This document shows positions 36,172-46,289 of a stretch of 64,000 bases of DNA, in pieces (within the stretch, counting starts at the first letter, position 1; every line of letters starts with the position of its first letter). Under the pieces are notes generated by a model. That model saw nothing but the letters and a program-made list of their open reading frames with translations, was not told the origin of the DNA and ran no database searches. The position numbers were made by a program, and so were the translations under genes. The DNA comes from Hyaloscypha bicolor E (Eukaryota > Ascomycota > Leotiomycetes > Helotiales > Hyaloscyphaceae): contig NW_020194589.1 in the NCBI RefSeq assembly GCF_002865645.1, forward strand, positions 1,348,812 through 1,412,811. Direction: 5' to 3'.

Positions 36172-38652
36172 CAATCCGAATACTTCTCAGTAGTAGAAAT
36201 CATCGGCAGGATAGCAAGTACTTGAGTAGAAGTAGCTAACGCTAAGTAGACGTCAGTTCGAGTTGCTTGAATCATGGAGAGAGGCGCGAGATTGAAGAGT
36301 ATAGCGTACCCGGCACAACCCAGAAACTATTCAGATAACTCCGCCGCACCAGTTCCTTGACGTCAGTAGGAAGCATCGCAACAACAGAAGAATCCATCAG
36401 TATGTTTTTGATAATCTACCAAAGACAATTGTAAATTAAGCATTCTTTTGTTGAAAATGGGGAGGGATGGAACCAACCTCTTGGTAGTTAGGGACGACGA
36501 TCAACGTTTTCTGTAGGGTGTTCTTGAACTCCTGCTTCAGGAGAGCGGAAGAAATGCTGATGCCCAAGGCGATACCAATTTGTTGGCTCATGTAGTACAT
36601 GCTGATAGCTATTGCCATGTGTTGCCTCGGGGCACAGTGGTAGAGGCCGATGAACTGTGTGGAGAGGACGATGCCGGCAAAAAGACCGAATGGGAAGGTG
36701 GCAAGGGCTTCCCAAGTGCCTGCAACGTGATTGAGTTCAGTTATGTCTTTCTTGAGCTTATGTTGAGAGCGTGGCTAACTCCAGCTGGGGGATGGAACGT
36801 AGATGATGAAGCATAAATGAGATCTTTGGGACCGGGGTACCTACTTATAGAATGAGACCATTGGAGTAGGATTAAGAGTGAAGTGGCAATACAGAAGAAG
36901 AGGGAGATGAGGGAAAGCTTTTTGTAATTTCCAAATCTATGGGTAGATTCCAATCAGCAAAGGTGGGTCAAGGAGTAGAAGCCAGTAAGCTTACTTTCTG
37001 ATTACTTGGCCTGCAACAAGATTGCCTATTGCATTACCAATGCTCGGGAGAATTATCTGTCCTCCGCCTTTTGCATCTGAAGCTCCTTGCGTGTTTGCAA
37101 AGTAAGGTGCTATTTGGGAAATAAACTGTAATTGGTTCATGAGCGAAGAAAATAGAAAAGTAGAGTTCTTTACGTACTCCATGACAGCTACCAACTATAA
37201 GTAGCTGGTACGAATCTCGCTGTTAGTATATCTGCTTCGAAACAATCCAGGAGTTAAAGCGAGCAACCTCGGGAGTTGTGACTCGAGAAACATATTGCAC
37301 GAGGAAAGAAAACGACTTACCTGTCCGGCACAGAAAGCGCCAACCTCTGTTTTCAAAAGTCGTAAAGGTATCAAAAGTTCCCGGTTTCCCGGATAGGTCT
37401 CTAAAGCAAGGAAAGCTAGTATAGCTAGTACTCCAACGATTGTTATACTCAGAACGAGAGGGTGTCCCCAAGAAAGCTGATTCTGCAGATCGATGACTGC
37501 AAGAAGCGAGGATATCCAAATGGCAAGGGTTATGGCTCCCGGGTAGTCAAAGGTCAAGAGGTCTGGTTGAAGGTCAGTTGCGGATTCTTCATGCTGCCGT
37601 TCGTCTTCCTCTTTGAGTACTGGCAAAAATGTTCGGAGACCCCCTGCGAGGAGAACGCAACAACCAGTTGCAAGTGGAACTTGACCTAGAAAGGACCTGC
37701 ACAAATTACAATTTACTCGTTTTATCGGAAGAAGTATTGGGAGATTGTTTACCATCTCCAACCGATCGTTCCGCCAAGGAATCCTCCAAGGGGACCACCA
37801 AGTGAAAGTCCAACTGTTGAGGCAATGTTGACATAACTTCTGAGAACCGCTACGTTGGATGGTACGGCAATATCTTTGCATGAAGTCAAATTAGCTTCTG
37901 GTATCACTTTCTTGAAGTGAAAGAGAAAGAATGAAAGAGTGAAATTATATTACCTGTGATAATAATAGAAGCCAGAGAGATTATTCCAGAGGCCCCGCAG
38001 CCTTGGACGATTCTCCCGAGAATCACATGCCAGTAAGCTTGACCGATTCCACTATTCTCACATGAGTCAATTTTCAGACTCGCGATGCAATCCGCAGTGG
38101 TTCTGTAGGACATGCTATCATATCTGAAGACATCCGAGATTTTACTTACCATAGTGTGCAACCAATGCAAAAGGTGCAATAAGCGGCGATGAGAGGACCA
38201 AGGCGACCATAATTATCACTCAATCGTCCGTACTATTGAGAATTGTCAGTGGCATTAGTAAGTCCTTCCAAACTCTAAGAATAACAATTCCTTCAAGAGC
38301 GATACATACCAAAGGCAAAGTCACACAGTAACCTATTGTAAAACTAGTCATCATCCATGACGAGTTCTCCAGATTATCGAAACGTGATGCTACTGTCTCA
38401 TGTGTTGCCCATACCAGAGACGTATCCGCGTATGCTAGCAAGATGCCTGGAGATTTCGTGAGACCACAACACTTATTCCAATGTTGAGGAGATCATTCGA
38501 AGCCACTGCTTACCGCAAAGTGCCCCTATCTGCCACAGCGCAAAAATTTGGCTGGTCTGTGCCGTTGCAGTTTTTCCATCCCATTCTTCCGGGCAACAGC
38601 CTGGATCCGATGCTGGCTTCACCAGCAACTGGGTTGTTTCATCCGGCGCCAT
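36171..38652 (-). CDS. MFS transporter (14-TM, DHA2/vacuolar amino-acid exporter type), C-terminus shifted
   Basis: Ten exons: 38652..38514, 38446..38310, 38232..38150, 38051..37954, 37873..37753, 37696..37321, 37194..36995, 36936..36845, 36719..36478 and 36415 onward. Motifs include GRLSDNYGR (MFS motif A), GRIVQGCGASG and GGPLGGFLGGTIGWRW (motif C region), with many hydrophobic segments, as in drug/H+ antiporters and VBA-type transporters. The hydrophilic N-terminus starts MAPDETTQLL. Exon 10 in its own frame stops at 36,272 after ...NSFWVVPG, giving 543 residues. A different frame from about 36,328 stays open to TGA at 36,171 and encodes a hydrophobic segment (CAGYAILFNLAPL), so a one-base frameshift or sequence error near 36,328 is likely. 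Probable role: export of the cluster product. Confidence 0.87.
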
Positions 38653-39237
38653 TTTTCCCCCCCAAATGCATACGCAGGAGGCCAGAAAAGCGATTATAGA
38701 ACGGACGGTATTATACCATATGACTAGCATAACGCACGCAACCGAGAGGAGGTCTGCATGGCAAAGAATCCGAGTTTTTCTGTCTTGCGGCAATTAAAAA
38801 TTAGCTTGTGTTTTGGTAAACCTTGGTGCAAGAGCTTGAAAAACAAGACTTCCAAAGGATCACCAATCTCGCAGATCTCCCCAAGAATGATTAGGTTGTG
38901 GTAAGGGAAGTAACTATCCCTGGGTGGCAACTCACTCTCCGTCGCACAATTCTCCTCTCCTCATCTCCCACAACTCACAATCTCACAGCATGTATCCCAC
39001 AAAATGTATTGCACCACATGTATCCCATAGCATGTAACCATCTGACCACCTGTTCACCTGCAATATGGTATCATGGACGTAATATTCGGAACATGCGTGT
39101 CAACTTCTCGGGTCGGGTATCGTTAAGGGTCATTTTGTGGCGCTTACAGGTGACTACAAAATTACCTCTTTCCCAGACCTCCAGACACAGCACAACACAA
39201 CAGCTGGAGCCTGCGCAACCGAGATACGCTAATTAGC
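38653..39237. promoter_or_regulatory. Divergent promoter region, MFS transporter and 2OG oxygenase
   Basis: 585 bp between two opposed start codons. At about 38,990-39,050 short ATGTATCCCA/CATGTA-type repeats occur (ATGTATCCCACAAAATGTAT, then ATGTATCCCATAGCATGTAA), possible but unproven binding sites. Confidence 0.45.
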
Positions 39238-40152
39238 ATGGAAACCTCTTCTCCAGAAACCATCAAATCGATGGCGGACCGCAGCATTCCCGTAGCTCAG
39301 CCATCGATCATCTCACTCGCCAAACTCCGAACAAAAGACTCAGGTGAACTTGCTCTCTTAGACAAAGCCTCCTCCAACACGGGCCTTTTCTATCTCGACC
39401 TACGCGGAGACGCCGAGGGTGAGCGTGTGCTTGCACATCTCCCTGACATCTATGCGGTAGTCGAGAAGTACTTCAGTCAGCCCAAGGAGGCTAAGGCAAA
39501 GGACACCAGATTCGACATCAAAGCCTCGCAAGACCTGGGATACAAAAGGGGCTATGGTAGTGAGTCGTTTGAGGTGAGAACTCCCGAATGATCGACCACC
39601 GTTGAAATTTTCACTGCTAACACAAAGAATCAGATATCGCGGGACGAAATTACTTCGGCGGGCGCTTCCATTTCGCATCTCCCGCAGCTATTCCAGGATG
39701 TGTGGAATAAGATCACCGAAATCAGCGCCGGTTGTGACGGAGCTTGTTTAATGTTGCTCAACAGTCTTTCCACAGCCTACGTGGTGCACCACCGTGCCGA
39801 TCAACCCAGTGACACTGGCCTGAAACTGGTCTTGCATCCATCCCTTGCGAAGTCGTCTGACGCACCCGACACCACGCACACTGACAGTGGAACGCTTACC
39901 CTTCTATTCTACAAAGATTGGAGCATACATGCCCTTCTCCCGGATACCAATCTGTGGGCTTTCACGCCGCCTTTAGAAGGGTGTGCCCTGGTCAATATTG
40001 CCAATTCGCTGCAGAGGCTGTCGGGAGGAAGGTTGCATTCTCCTAAGCACGGAGTGACACAACCATTCGATGGCGCGAAGAATCGGTACTACCTCAGCTA
40101 CTTCTTGAGGCCTGAGACTGTGTTGATAGAGAAATGGGACGCTGCCAAGTGA
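39238..40152 (+). CDS. 2-oxoglutarate Fe(II) oxygenase, isopenicillin-N-synthase-like fold
   Basis: Two exons, 39238..39573 and 39634..40152, give 284 residues. Iron ligands are H194 and D196 in HTDSGTLTLL and H251 in LHSPKHGV; R263 in NRYYLSYF takes the place of the co-substrate-binding arginine. The N-terminal DIOX_N-like part has SIPVAQPSIISLAKL and TGLFYLDLRG. Such enzymes hydroxylate, desaturate, epoxidise or cyclise small molecules. It is somewhat shorter than the usual 320-350 residues, the missing length being near the N-terminus. Head-to-head with the transporter and 533 bp before the haem-oxygenase-like gene. A different family from the TauD-type enzyme at 33,576, so the cluster has two unrelated non-haem iron oxygenases. 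Confidence 0.92.
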
Positions 40153-40685
40153 TCTGGTCATTGATCTCTCTTTCAAATTTCTACGTGGCAGGCTCGCGGT
40201 GTGTCTCTGACTTAACTTGCGTTTGAGAGGAAGAAGATTTTTGTTTATAAATTTCCGGTCGAAAAAAGTTCAGGCCAATGAGAGTTAAACGATCAAAACA
40301 TGTTTTCTATGCATATGACAATGTGACATTTAATGACCCGGGTGTAGCAGCACACCGCTCCGTGAATACCCCTCACTGCTGTAGTATCAGTATACTGATT
40401 CAGCTCACTGAAGTTACAACTATGCCCCATATTGAAGTTACTGCTGCCAATGAATTGATGCCAAACTGGAATAGCGAGGCAGCAAGAAGGCCATTGGTTG
40501 TGGTAGTAAGGTGCGACAAGATGCGATGCGACTGTAACGTGACGAGGTGGAAGAATCCACAGTGAGAAATTCAGGCTGCCCCTGAGCAACGAGACCTATT
40601 GAAATCCTAAAAGTACTGTCCTACTATCACAAGGTAGTCGGGCAGCCTCTTTCACTGCCCTTGAGCACTCAACCTCTCACTCACC
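40153..40685. other. Intergenic region upstream of the haem-oxygenase-like gene
   Basis: 533 bp, ordinary composition; expected promoter of the next gene. The small frames on both strands (40,278-40,589) overlap each other and show no domain. Confidence 0.45.
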
Positions 40686-42914
40686 ATGGAATCTCTCCTG
40701 TTAGGATGGATTCTGGCATTTGCAACGGTGGCCACTGTTGCTATAAATGCACTCTTAGGCCAATACTGGCCAAAAACTGGGTTTCGAACAAGTTGCGACT
40801 CGAATTCTGATAGCCGCGTTTCTACCAGCGAGTCAATTGAGGAACACGCCGAGGATACGCACGGAAAGCGGGAAGCCCACAGCGAAGATAATGATGCATG
40901 CGACATGGAGGAGCTCAAAGCGCTCAAGCAGCTATACTACCAATTACATAATCTTGAGAAGTTCCCCGAAGTGCTTCCACAGGCCAAGAGAGTTTTGCTC
41001 TGCTTGCTGAAGGAGACTAGTTCGGCAGCTGAGGCACTACCTGACCATGAAAGCATTTTGTCAGTCCAGTCATTCTCGAGACAAGACTTGGGCGAGTTTC
41101 AACGCAGACGAGACAACCATATTGGCAAAGAATGGGAGCAATATAACCTTCGAAGGAGAGAGGGGAGACCACGAGAGTTGTTCGGGGGTAGAGAAGAGGC
41201 AATTTGGTGGTTGAAGCAAATTGCACCTGTCAAGTATGTTGACGGGGCATGGTTAGGTCACGTTGGAAAAGTAACCACACCATTCGCACTGCAGAAAACG
41301 ATGAAAGGCGCATGGCAGATCTTGTCCGAGGAGTTAGGGGATGGAGATTTGGGGAAAAACCATGCCCACTTATACCACGCGCTTCTCGAAACCATCGCGC
41401 CTGGTTTTCCAACTGCGGAAGTCCTCGATTTCGGTCACCCACGGCATCGGCTCGACGAGCTTCCTGTGTGGAAATCAGCAATAGCCCAATTGCTCATCTC
41501 GCTCTTCCCAAGCGAGTTTCTACCCGAGATTCTCGGATTCAACCTTCATTTTGAAGCTGTATCCATGGACACACTAAAGGCAGGAAAGGAATTGAAGGAA
41601 GTTGGGATCGACCCGTACTACTTCATTCTCCACATCTCGATCGACAACGCTGATTCCGGCCATACTGCAATTGCGATAGAGGTCGTTTGCGAATACATGA
41701 CCTATATACGCAGAGCTGGAGGGGAAGAAGCTGCACAAGAGGCATGGAAAAGGCTCCAGGCAGGCTACCTCCTCTCATTAGGCTTGCCAGGAACAGCAGT
41801 CTGCCCATCCAGAAGAAGACTAAGGGATGGTTCCAGAGTTCTTCTAAGCCCAACGGAAATGGAGGTGATTAAGATTTTCAAGGCCAAGGCACAGGTCGTG
41901 CATGGGATTCACTGCAGTAGCAAAGTTAGAATCGGATCCCGGAGCGTGGCTGAGTGGCTTGACCCTGTTGCACTCGAGTCAAAAAAGTGGCAGATAGAGT
42001 TGCTCGATGCGCTGAGCTGCAGCAAGTACTGGATTCGCAGAGGAGATAGTAGCAACAGCCGCTTTATTCGGGAATTGCAATGGAATGGAAGAATGTTCGG
42101 CTCTTTCACCCAAGATGAATACGATGTCTTGGGGAAATGGATCGATAACCTGGCCAGCATATCCCTGGCTATGGAAGATCCGGACGTCAAGCAGAATACC
42201 GACGACGATATACTTTCCGGGTACCCAGTATTTCGGCCTCCGTCCAGTGCCAGATTCACGGAAACTTGGACCTATCAACGCTCAGCCACGGCCTTGTTCT
42301 CGTTTCAAAGCCTCCCGCCGTTTGATATTGGCAACCGCCCCGTTTTCGAGAGTTTCCTCCCGCTCTGGCTTTCCCATCCATGTCTCCTCCAAGCATTTGT
42401 CTCCGTTCCCTTCAGGACCAATAATGAGTTCGCCTGCACGATAATCAAGATCCTACGTGCGCAAGGAGGGTTTCACATTGAGCAGGAATGTGTTGCAGGA
42501 ATGGGTGAAGTCCGACGTCCCAATAGCCTCGGACTTGCCGGGATTGGCATGAATATGATGGTGCAACATGGTCTCTCTCTCGCTGCACTCCCTTCACTCA
42601 AACACGTTCTCCAATCTTGGCCATTAGAATTTGCGGTCCATATGCTGCACATCTCGCTGCGGCCAATAGAGTACAAGGGCTTGCTCATTGGGATGGCAAC
42701 TGCTTTTGCGAAGATGCATGTCGCGGTTGTAAGGTCTCGGTTGCATCTTTTGTCTGCTCAGGACCAGTTGGCTTTGCAGAAGATAGCCCAGCGAGAGCTG
42801 GAAGGCTTGGAGCTTTGCTGGGAAGAATTGATGCTCGACGGAAAGATGCATGCCGAGTGCTGCGGGGGATATCTCGCCGCCAGCCATGAGATCAAGAAAT
42901 GTTTTCAGTCTTAA
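40686..42914 (+). CDS. Large haem-oxygenase-like (putative diiron) protein with N-terminal membrane anchor
   Basis: A single uninterrupted frame of 742 residues. Residues 4-25 (LLLGWILAFATVATVAINAL) form a membrane anchor; 35-80 are acidic and hydrophilic. The centre, about 205-350, resembles the haem-oxygenase-like iron-containing redox family (Haem_oxygenas_2): HLYHALLE (H231, E235), LPEILGFNLHFE (E281, H288, E290) and ILHISIDNADSGH (H316, D320, H326) are candidate metal ligands on successive helices. The C-terminal about 350 residues have no domain I recognise. Members of this superfamily that bind two irons (HDOs) catalyse oxidative decarboxylation, N-oxygenation and C-C cleavage. It is much larger than bacterial HDOs (about 250 residues). 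Assignment is by motif texture; confidence in the exact ligands is low. Confidence 0.75.
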   Translation: MESLLLGWILAFATVATVAINALLGQYWPKTGFRTSCDSNSDSRVSTSESIEEHAEDTHGKREAHSEDNDACDMEELKALKQLYYQLHNLEKFPEVLPQAKRVLLCLLKETSSAAEALPDHESILSVQSFSRQDLGEFQRRRDNHIGKEWEQYNLRRREGRPRELFGGREEAIWWLKQIAPVKYVDGAWLGHVGKVTTPFALQKTMKGAWQILSEELGDGDLGKNHAHLYHALLETIAPGFPTAEVLDFGHPRHRLDELPVWKSAIAQLLISLFPSEFLPEILGFNLHFEAVSMDTLKAGKELKEVGIDPYYFILHISIDNADSGHTAIAIEVVCEYMTYIRRAGGEEAAQEAWKRLQAGYLLSLGLPGTAVCPSRRRLRDGSRVLLSPTEMEVIKIFKAKAQVVHGIHCSSKVRIGSRSVAEWLDPVALESKKWQIELLDALSCSKYWIRRGDSSNSRFIRELQWNGRMFGSFTQDEYDVLGKWIDNLASISLAMEDPDVKQNTDDDILSGYPVFRPPSSARFTETWTYQRSATALFSFQSLPPFDIGNRPVFESFLPLWLSHPCLLQAFVSVPFRTNNEFACTIIKILRAQGGFHIEQECVAGMGEVRRPNSLGLAGIGMNMMVQHGLSLAALPSLKHVLQSWPLEFAVHMLHISLRPIEYKGLLIGMATAFAKMHVAVVRSRLHLLSAQDQLALQKIAQRELEGLELCWEELMLDGKMHAECCGGYLAASHEIKKCFQS

Positions 42915-43005
42915 GGTCTCACGGAACGCATGCGGGTACTCAGTAGAACTACAAGTACAATAGTAACTTAATTCATTACTATTTATTGCTTGAACTAGCC
43001 AACGT
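42915..43005. other. 3' flank of the haem-oxygenase-like gene
   Basis: Short region probably holding the transcript end. No specific signal. Confidence 0.3.
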
Positions 43006-43246
43006 GCTAATTCTGGGAGCTCTAAAGCTTATCCCCTACCAATGCTGGGGACCTTAATAGGCTAGGGGCACGGCGTCACGCACCTCCGGCGCGCGACGGC
43101 GTGCGGAGTATAGGCATATACCTTGAGCGCGTGTATTGAAGCTAATTCTTGGAGTTCTAAAGCTTATCTCTATTATTACCAGGACTTTAATGGGCTACGG
43201 GCACGCCGCGCGCGACGGCGTGCGAAACACATTTACATACCTTGAG
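43006..43246. repeat. Imperfect direct tandem duplication (about 110-120 bp units)
   Basis: Unit 1 (43,006-43,127) and unit 2 (43,141-43,246) both begin GCTAATTCT-GGAG-TCTAAAG, share AGCTTATC, the GCGCGCGACGGCGTGCG block, and end ATACCTTGAG. Unit 2 lacks about 15 bp (CACGCACCTCC region) of unit 1. Both are GC-rich in their second half, unlike the neighbouring AT-rich DNA. Confidence 0.8.
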
Positions 43247-45002
43247 GATATACTTTTTTTAAGCGATTATTGGAGGGTAGAGAGGGACGTGCTTCTTGCC
43301 TACCTTTTGTGCACGTGCCTGGGGCTAAAGAATAGCCGAAAAGGAAAGCCTTACTTTACGATAAAACTACAAAAATTTGCTTACCAAGTACGGGGAAAGG
43401 GGCTAGAACGAAATCAAATCCTCAAATGCATAAGCACCCGTTCTAGGGTTTGCCCAGAGAGGGTGCTTATATATTCTAATTAGAGTTAGCCTCCAGTCAT
43501 TTCCTCTTTGGGCGTATACCTATGTTTTAGGAATGCTATGCGAGCAAAACAGGGATGTTGCAGGGGTTAACAGGGGCACACTGATTTTCTTTTCAACTTG
43601 AAAAGCTAAATATAAACCGTACTCCAAGTAGTATATTAAATAAATAATTACATTAGTTAAATTAATTAAGTAAGTATTATAATTTGCGTAATTCGGATTT
43701 TTTTTTTAATTAAATTAAATTAAGATTAATTTGATTAACGCTTGATTAGTCACGTGATAAGAGAGTTTTTTTTAATTACTTTTTATTATTTTTATTTTCC
43801 CCTTTACTTTTACTCATTAATTATTAAATAATATTATAACTTATTAATAATACTAAAATAAAGAAGCTAAATTAAACTAAAAACTAACTAATTATCTTCT
43901 TATAAAACTTGATTTCTCACCTCCCCGCCGCCCACTCCTCCTTTTTTTACTTCTTTCAATTCGCCTTTAAATATATTCTAGGCCCGTATACTCTTTCTCG
44001 CAACCTTAAAAAGTATTTCGGAATTCTAGTTTTTTAAGTTTTAATAAAGCTTTTATTTTTAAATAAAAAGTATTCCAATATAAGTAATTAATTAAGCATA
44101 TAGAAAGATACGTAAAGTTAGGTGGAAAGGTTAAGTAGTTCTATTTTAATTAATTAATTTAAAGGATTTGAGTCGCAATTTTTGGATTTCTAATTCCGAT
44201 TTCGAGTTTTGTCAGGTAGCTCGCTAAAGACCTCAGTATAGTGCCCCGAAGGCCAAATATCAAGCACCATTGAATTGTACGACACTTTGTCTCCTTACAC
44301 ATTATTTTTCAGCTCGCGCATAATAGCCTTTACTGAATAGCTACTCGGGTTACAGAGACCACATTTTGACGATCCTGGGACGCCATTTAGCCATTGCGAG
44401 AAGCACCCCTGACTCTGGACATCTTGTGTCTAGGAGATGTGTTGCTTTGTGTAAGAAAAGGGAGCATTTTATCCCGCAGATCGTGATATACCCCGCCTTG
44501 TACTGCTATCCTATCCCCTCGCCCAGTGAAACTTTGGTAGTGCTAGCGGCCGTATAAATGAGGGATGGCTTAATTAGAGGAGACGGTTATTCTGACTGAA
44601 CAGTGGATATTCGCGTGTGGCTGCTAGCGAGCCAATGTCTCACCAGATGAAAGGATAATCACCCAACAATGTTTCGCACACGGTTCTAGCCAACTAGCTA
44701 AAATAATTCGCCTTATCGGTACCTTTCATTGTGGATCCGAATATTTCTCTGAGGAACTAGCTCTTATATTAATTCTGGGGACTTTAAATATTTATTTCTA
44801 CTAAAACTAAAACTTTCTTTATATGTATTATAACTTACTTATAACTTAAGAGCACTTAATTCTATATTATATAAGTAAATAAGAATGCACTTTTAAGTAA
44901 TTATTATATTTTATATTATATATATATATATTTATTTTTAAAGAGATATATATACTTTATATATAATATATCAAGTTATATTAAATTAAATTATTTTTAT
45001 AT
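43247..45002. other. Gene-free, largely AT-rich stretch
   Basis: 43,247-43,600 has ordinary composition without a recognisable gene. 43,600-44,170 is AT-rich. 44,170-44,760 is ordinary; the 63-codon frame at 44,366-44,557 has no domain. 44,760-45,002 is again AT-rich. Probably old repeat DNA between the cluster and the esterase. Confidence 0.45.
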
Positions 45003-45007
45003 ACTTG

Positions 45008-45316
45008 TGTGAGGCACACAATAGCAGGGTAATACACAAGTAGCCAAGGTAAGTATGCTGCAGAGTGACACTCGCAAGTATAACTGATTCCCAAGACTTG
45101 ATTCTAATAAAAGACTAATCGATGCCCCTTTCAAAAGCTAGGAGCATCTCCCTATATATTCCCTAGTGCTTAGCCAAGCATACGAAGCCCTTTACTTGAT
45201 TAGGAGATGCGATCCCATGCGATCCGTACGATTCCGATGCAAGCTTTACCCAAAATAGGAAACCAGATCCACGATATCTAATACCCGCCCATGCGCCGCC
45301 ACGTGTACCCATTACA
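45008..45316. mobile_element. Solo LTR with 5-bp target duplication
   Basis: 309 bp beginning TGTGAGGCAC and ending CCCATTACA (TGT...ACA ends), flanked by the direct repeat ACTTG on both sides (45,003-45,007 and 45,317-45,321). Composition is ordinary while both flanks are AT-rich, so it has largely escaped RIP. Not related by eye to the LTR at 4,241. Confidence 0.75.
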
Positions 45317-46289
45317 ACTTGTTTATTTTCATATATAATACTATATTTATATATAATATTATATTTATATAAATATTTTTTTAAAATAACTTTAAAATAA
45401 TATTAATATATAATAAAAAAACAAATAATTCTAGTTTAGTAATATTATATAATTCAAAAAATTATTTAATGAGTAATAATAATATTATAATAATATTAGA
45501 TTTATTTAAATATTATTTCTTTTATTTCTTTTTTATAAATATTTTTTAAAGAAAAAAATTATTTTAACTTTCTCGAAATTATCTTATTACTTTTTTCTTA
45601 AATGTTTTTCCACGAAAAATTTGGAGAATTATTTATAATATTGAATAATAAGAGCAAGTAATATTACTCGTAATACGTATCTTTTTATAGTGTTGCAAAT
45701 AGTAGAAATTAAGGCTTTGAGGCCAAGTTCTGCCTTAACGCGTTCCTATGCCTTGCAGCGATTGGTTTATAATTCGGACGAAGCGGAAAATGCGCTGAAA
45801 TCCCCTGGCTTGAGAAGTTTAGGCTTAAATTCCTTGCCCTTGTGCGTGGTTCTAGGGGACTTTGACTTGCAGATACGTCTAACTATTAACTTAGAGATGC
45901 TAGTTTTCTTAAAGATTGCTTTGTAGCCTTTGCCGTCTCGCTTTATAAATCGTACGGTAGACCGGACAAGAGCCGGCCAGATGTCTCCAGGCTTATGTTT
46001 CCGTAGAACAGGGAAGGAGAGCATAGAGTCCTCTGTATTGATTCTAGGGGGGTTTAGACGTGATTTGATAAGAATCGCGTTGGCTGTGGGACGCGCAAAG
46101 GGGTCCTCGCTTTAGAGGTACCACGAGTAATACCACTAGCTCTTCCACGTACCACGCTTGGGAATCCATCCCACCGAGTGCTGCCACAGTCTTCCCGACC
46201 ACACTGCCTTCATGTCAAATATTTCTTCTCCCCACTGCTTTTCCTTGCAAACGCAGATATCTTTTTCCCTCTGATTTTGAACATTAGTC
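45317..46289. other. Gene-free stretch before the carboxylesterase
   Basis: AT-rich to about 45,640, then ordinary. An 85-codon minus-strand frame at 45,767-46,024 is basic (KRDGKGYKAIFKKTSISKL) but has no recognisable domain; it might be a transposase fragment. The esterase promoter should lie at about 46,080-46,289. Confidence 0.4.

Noticed and set aside
41249..41554. Overlapping frames within the haem-oxygenase-like gene
   Set aside because: Shadows of the 742-codon frame on both strands.
45767..46024. Basic 85-codon minus frame, possible transposase fragment
   Set aside because: No recognisable transposase motif and no terminal repeats around it; mentioned only in the gap description.
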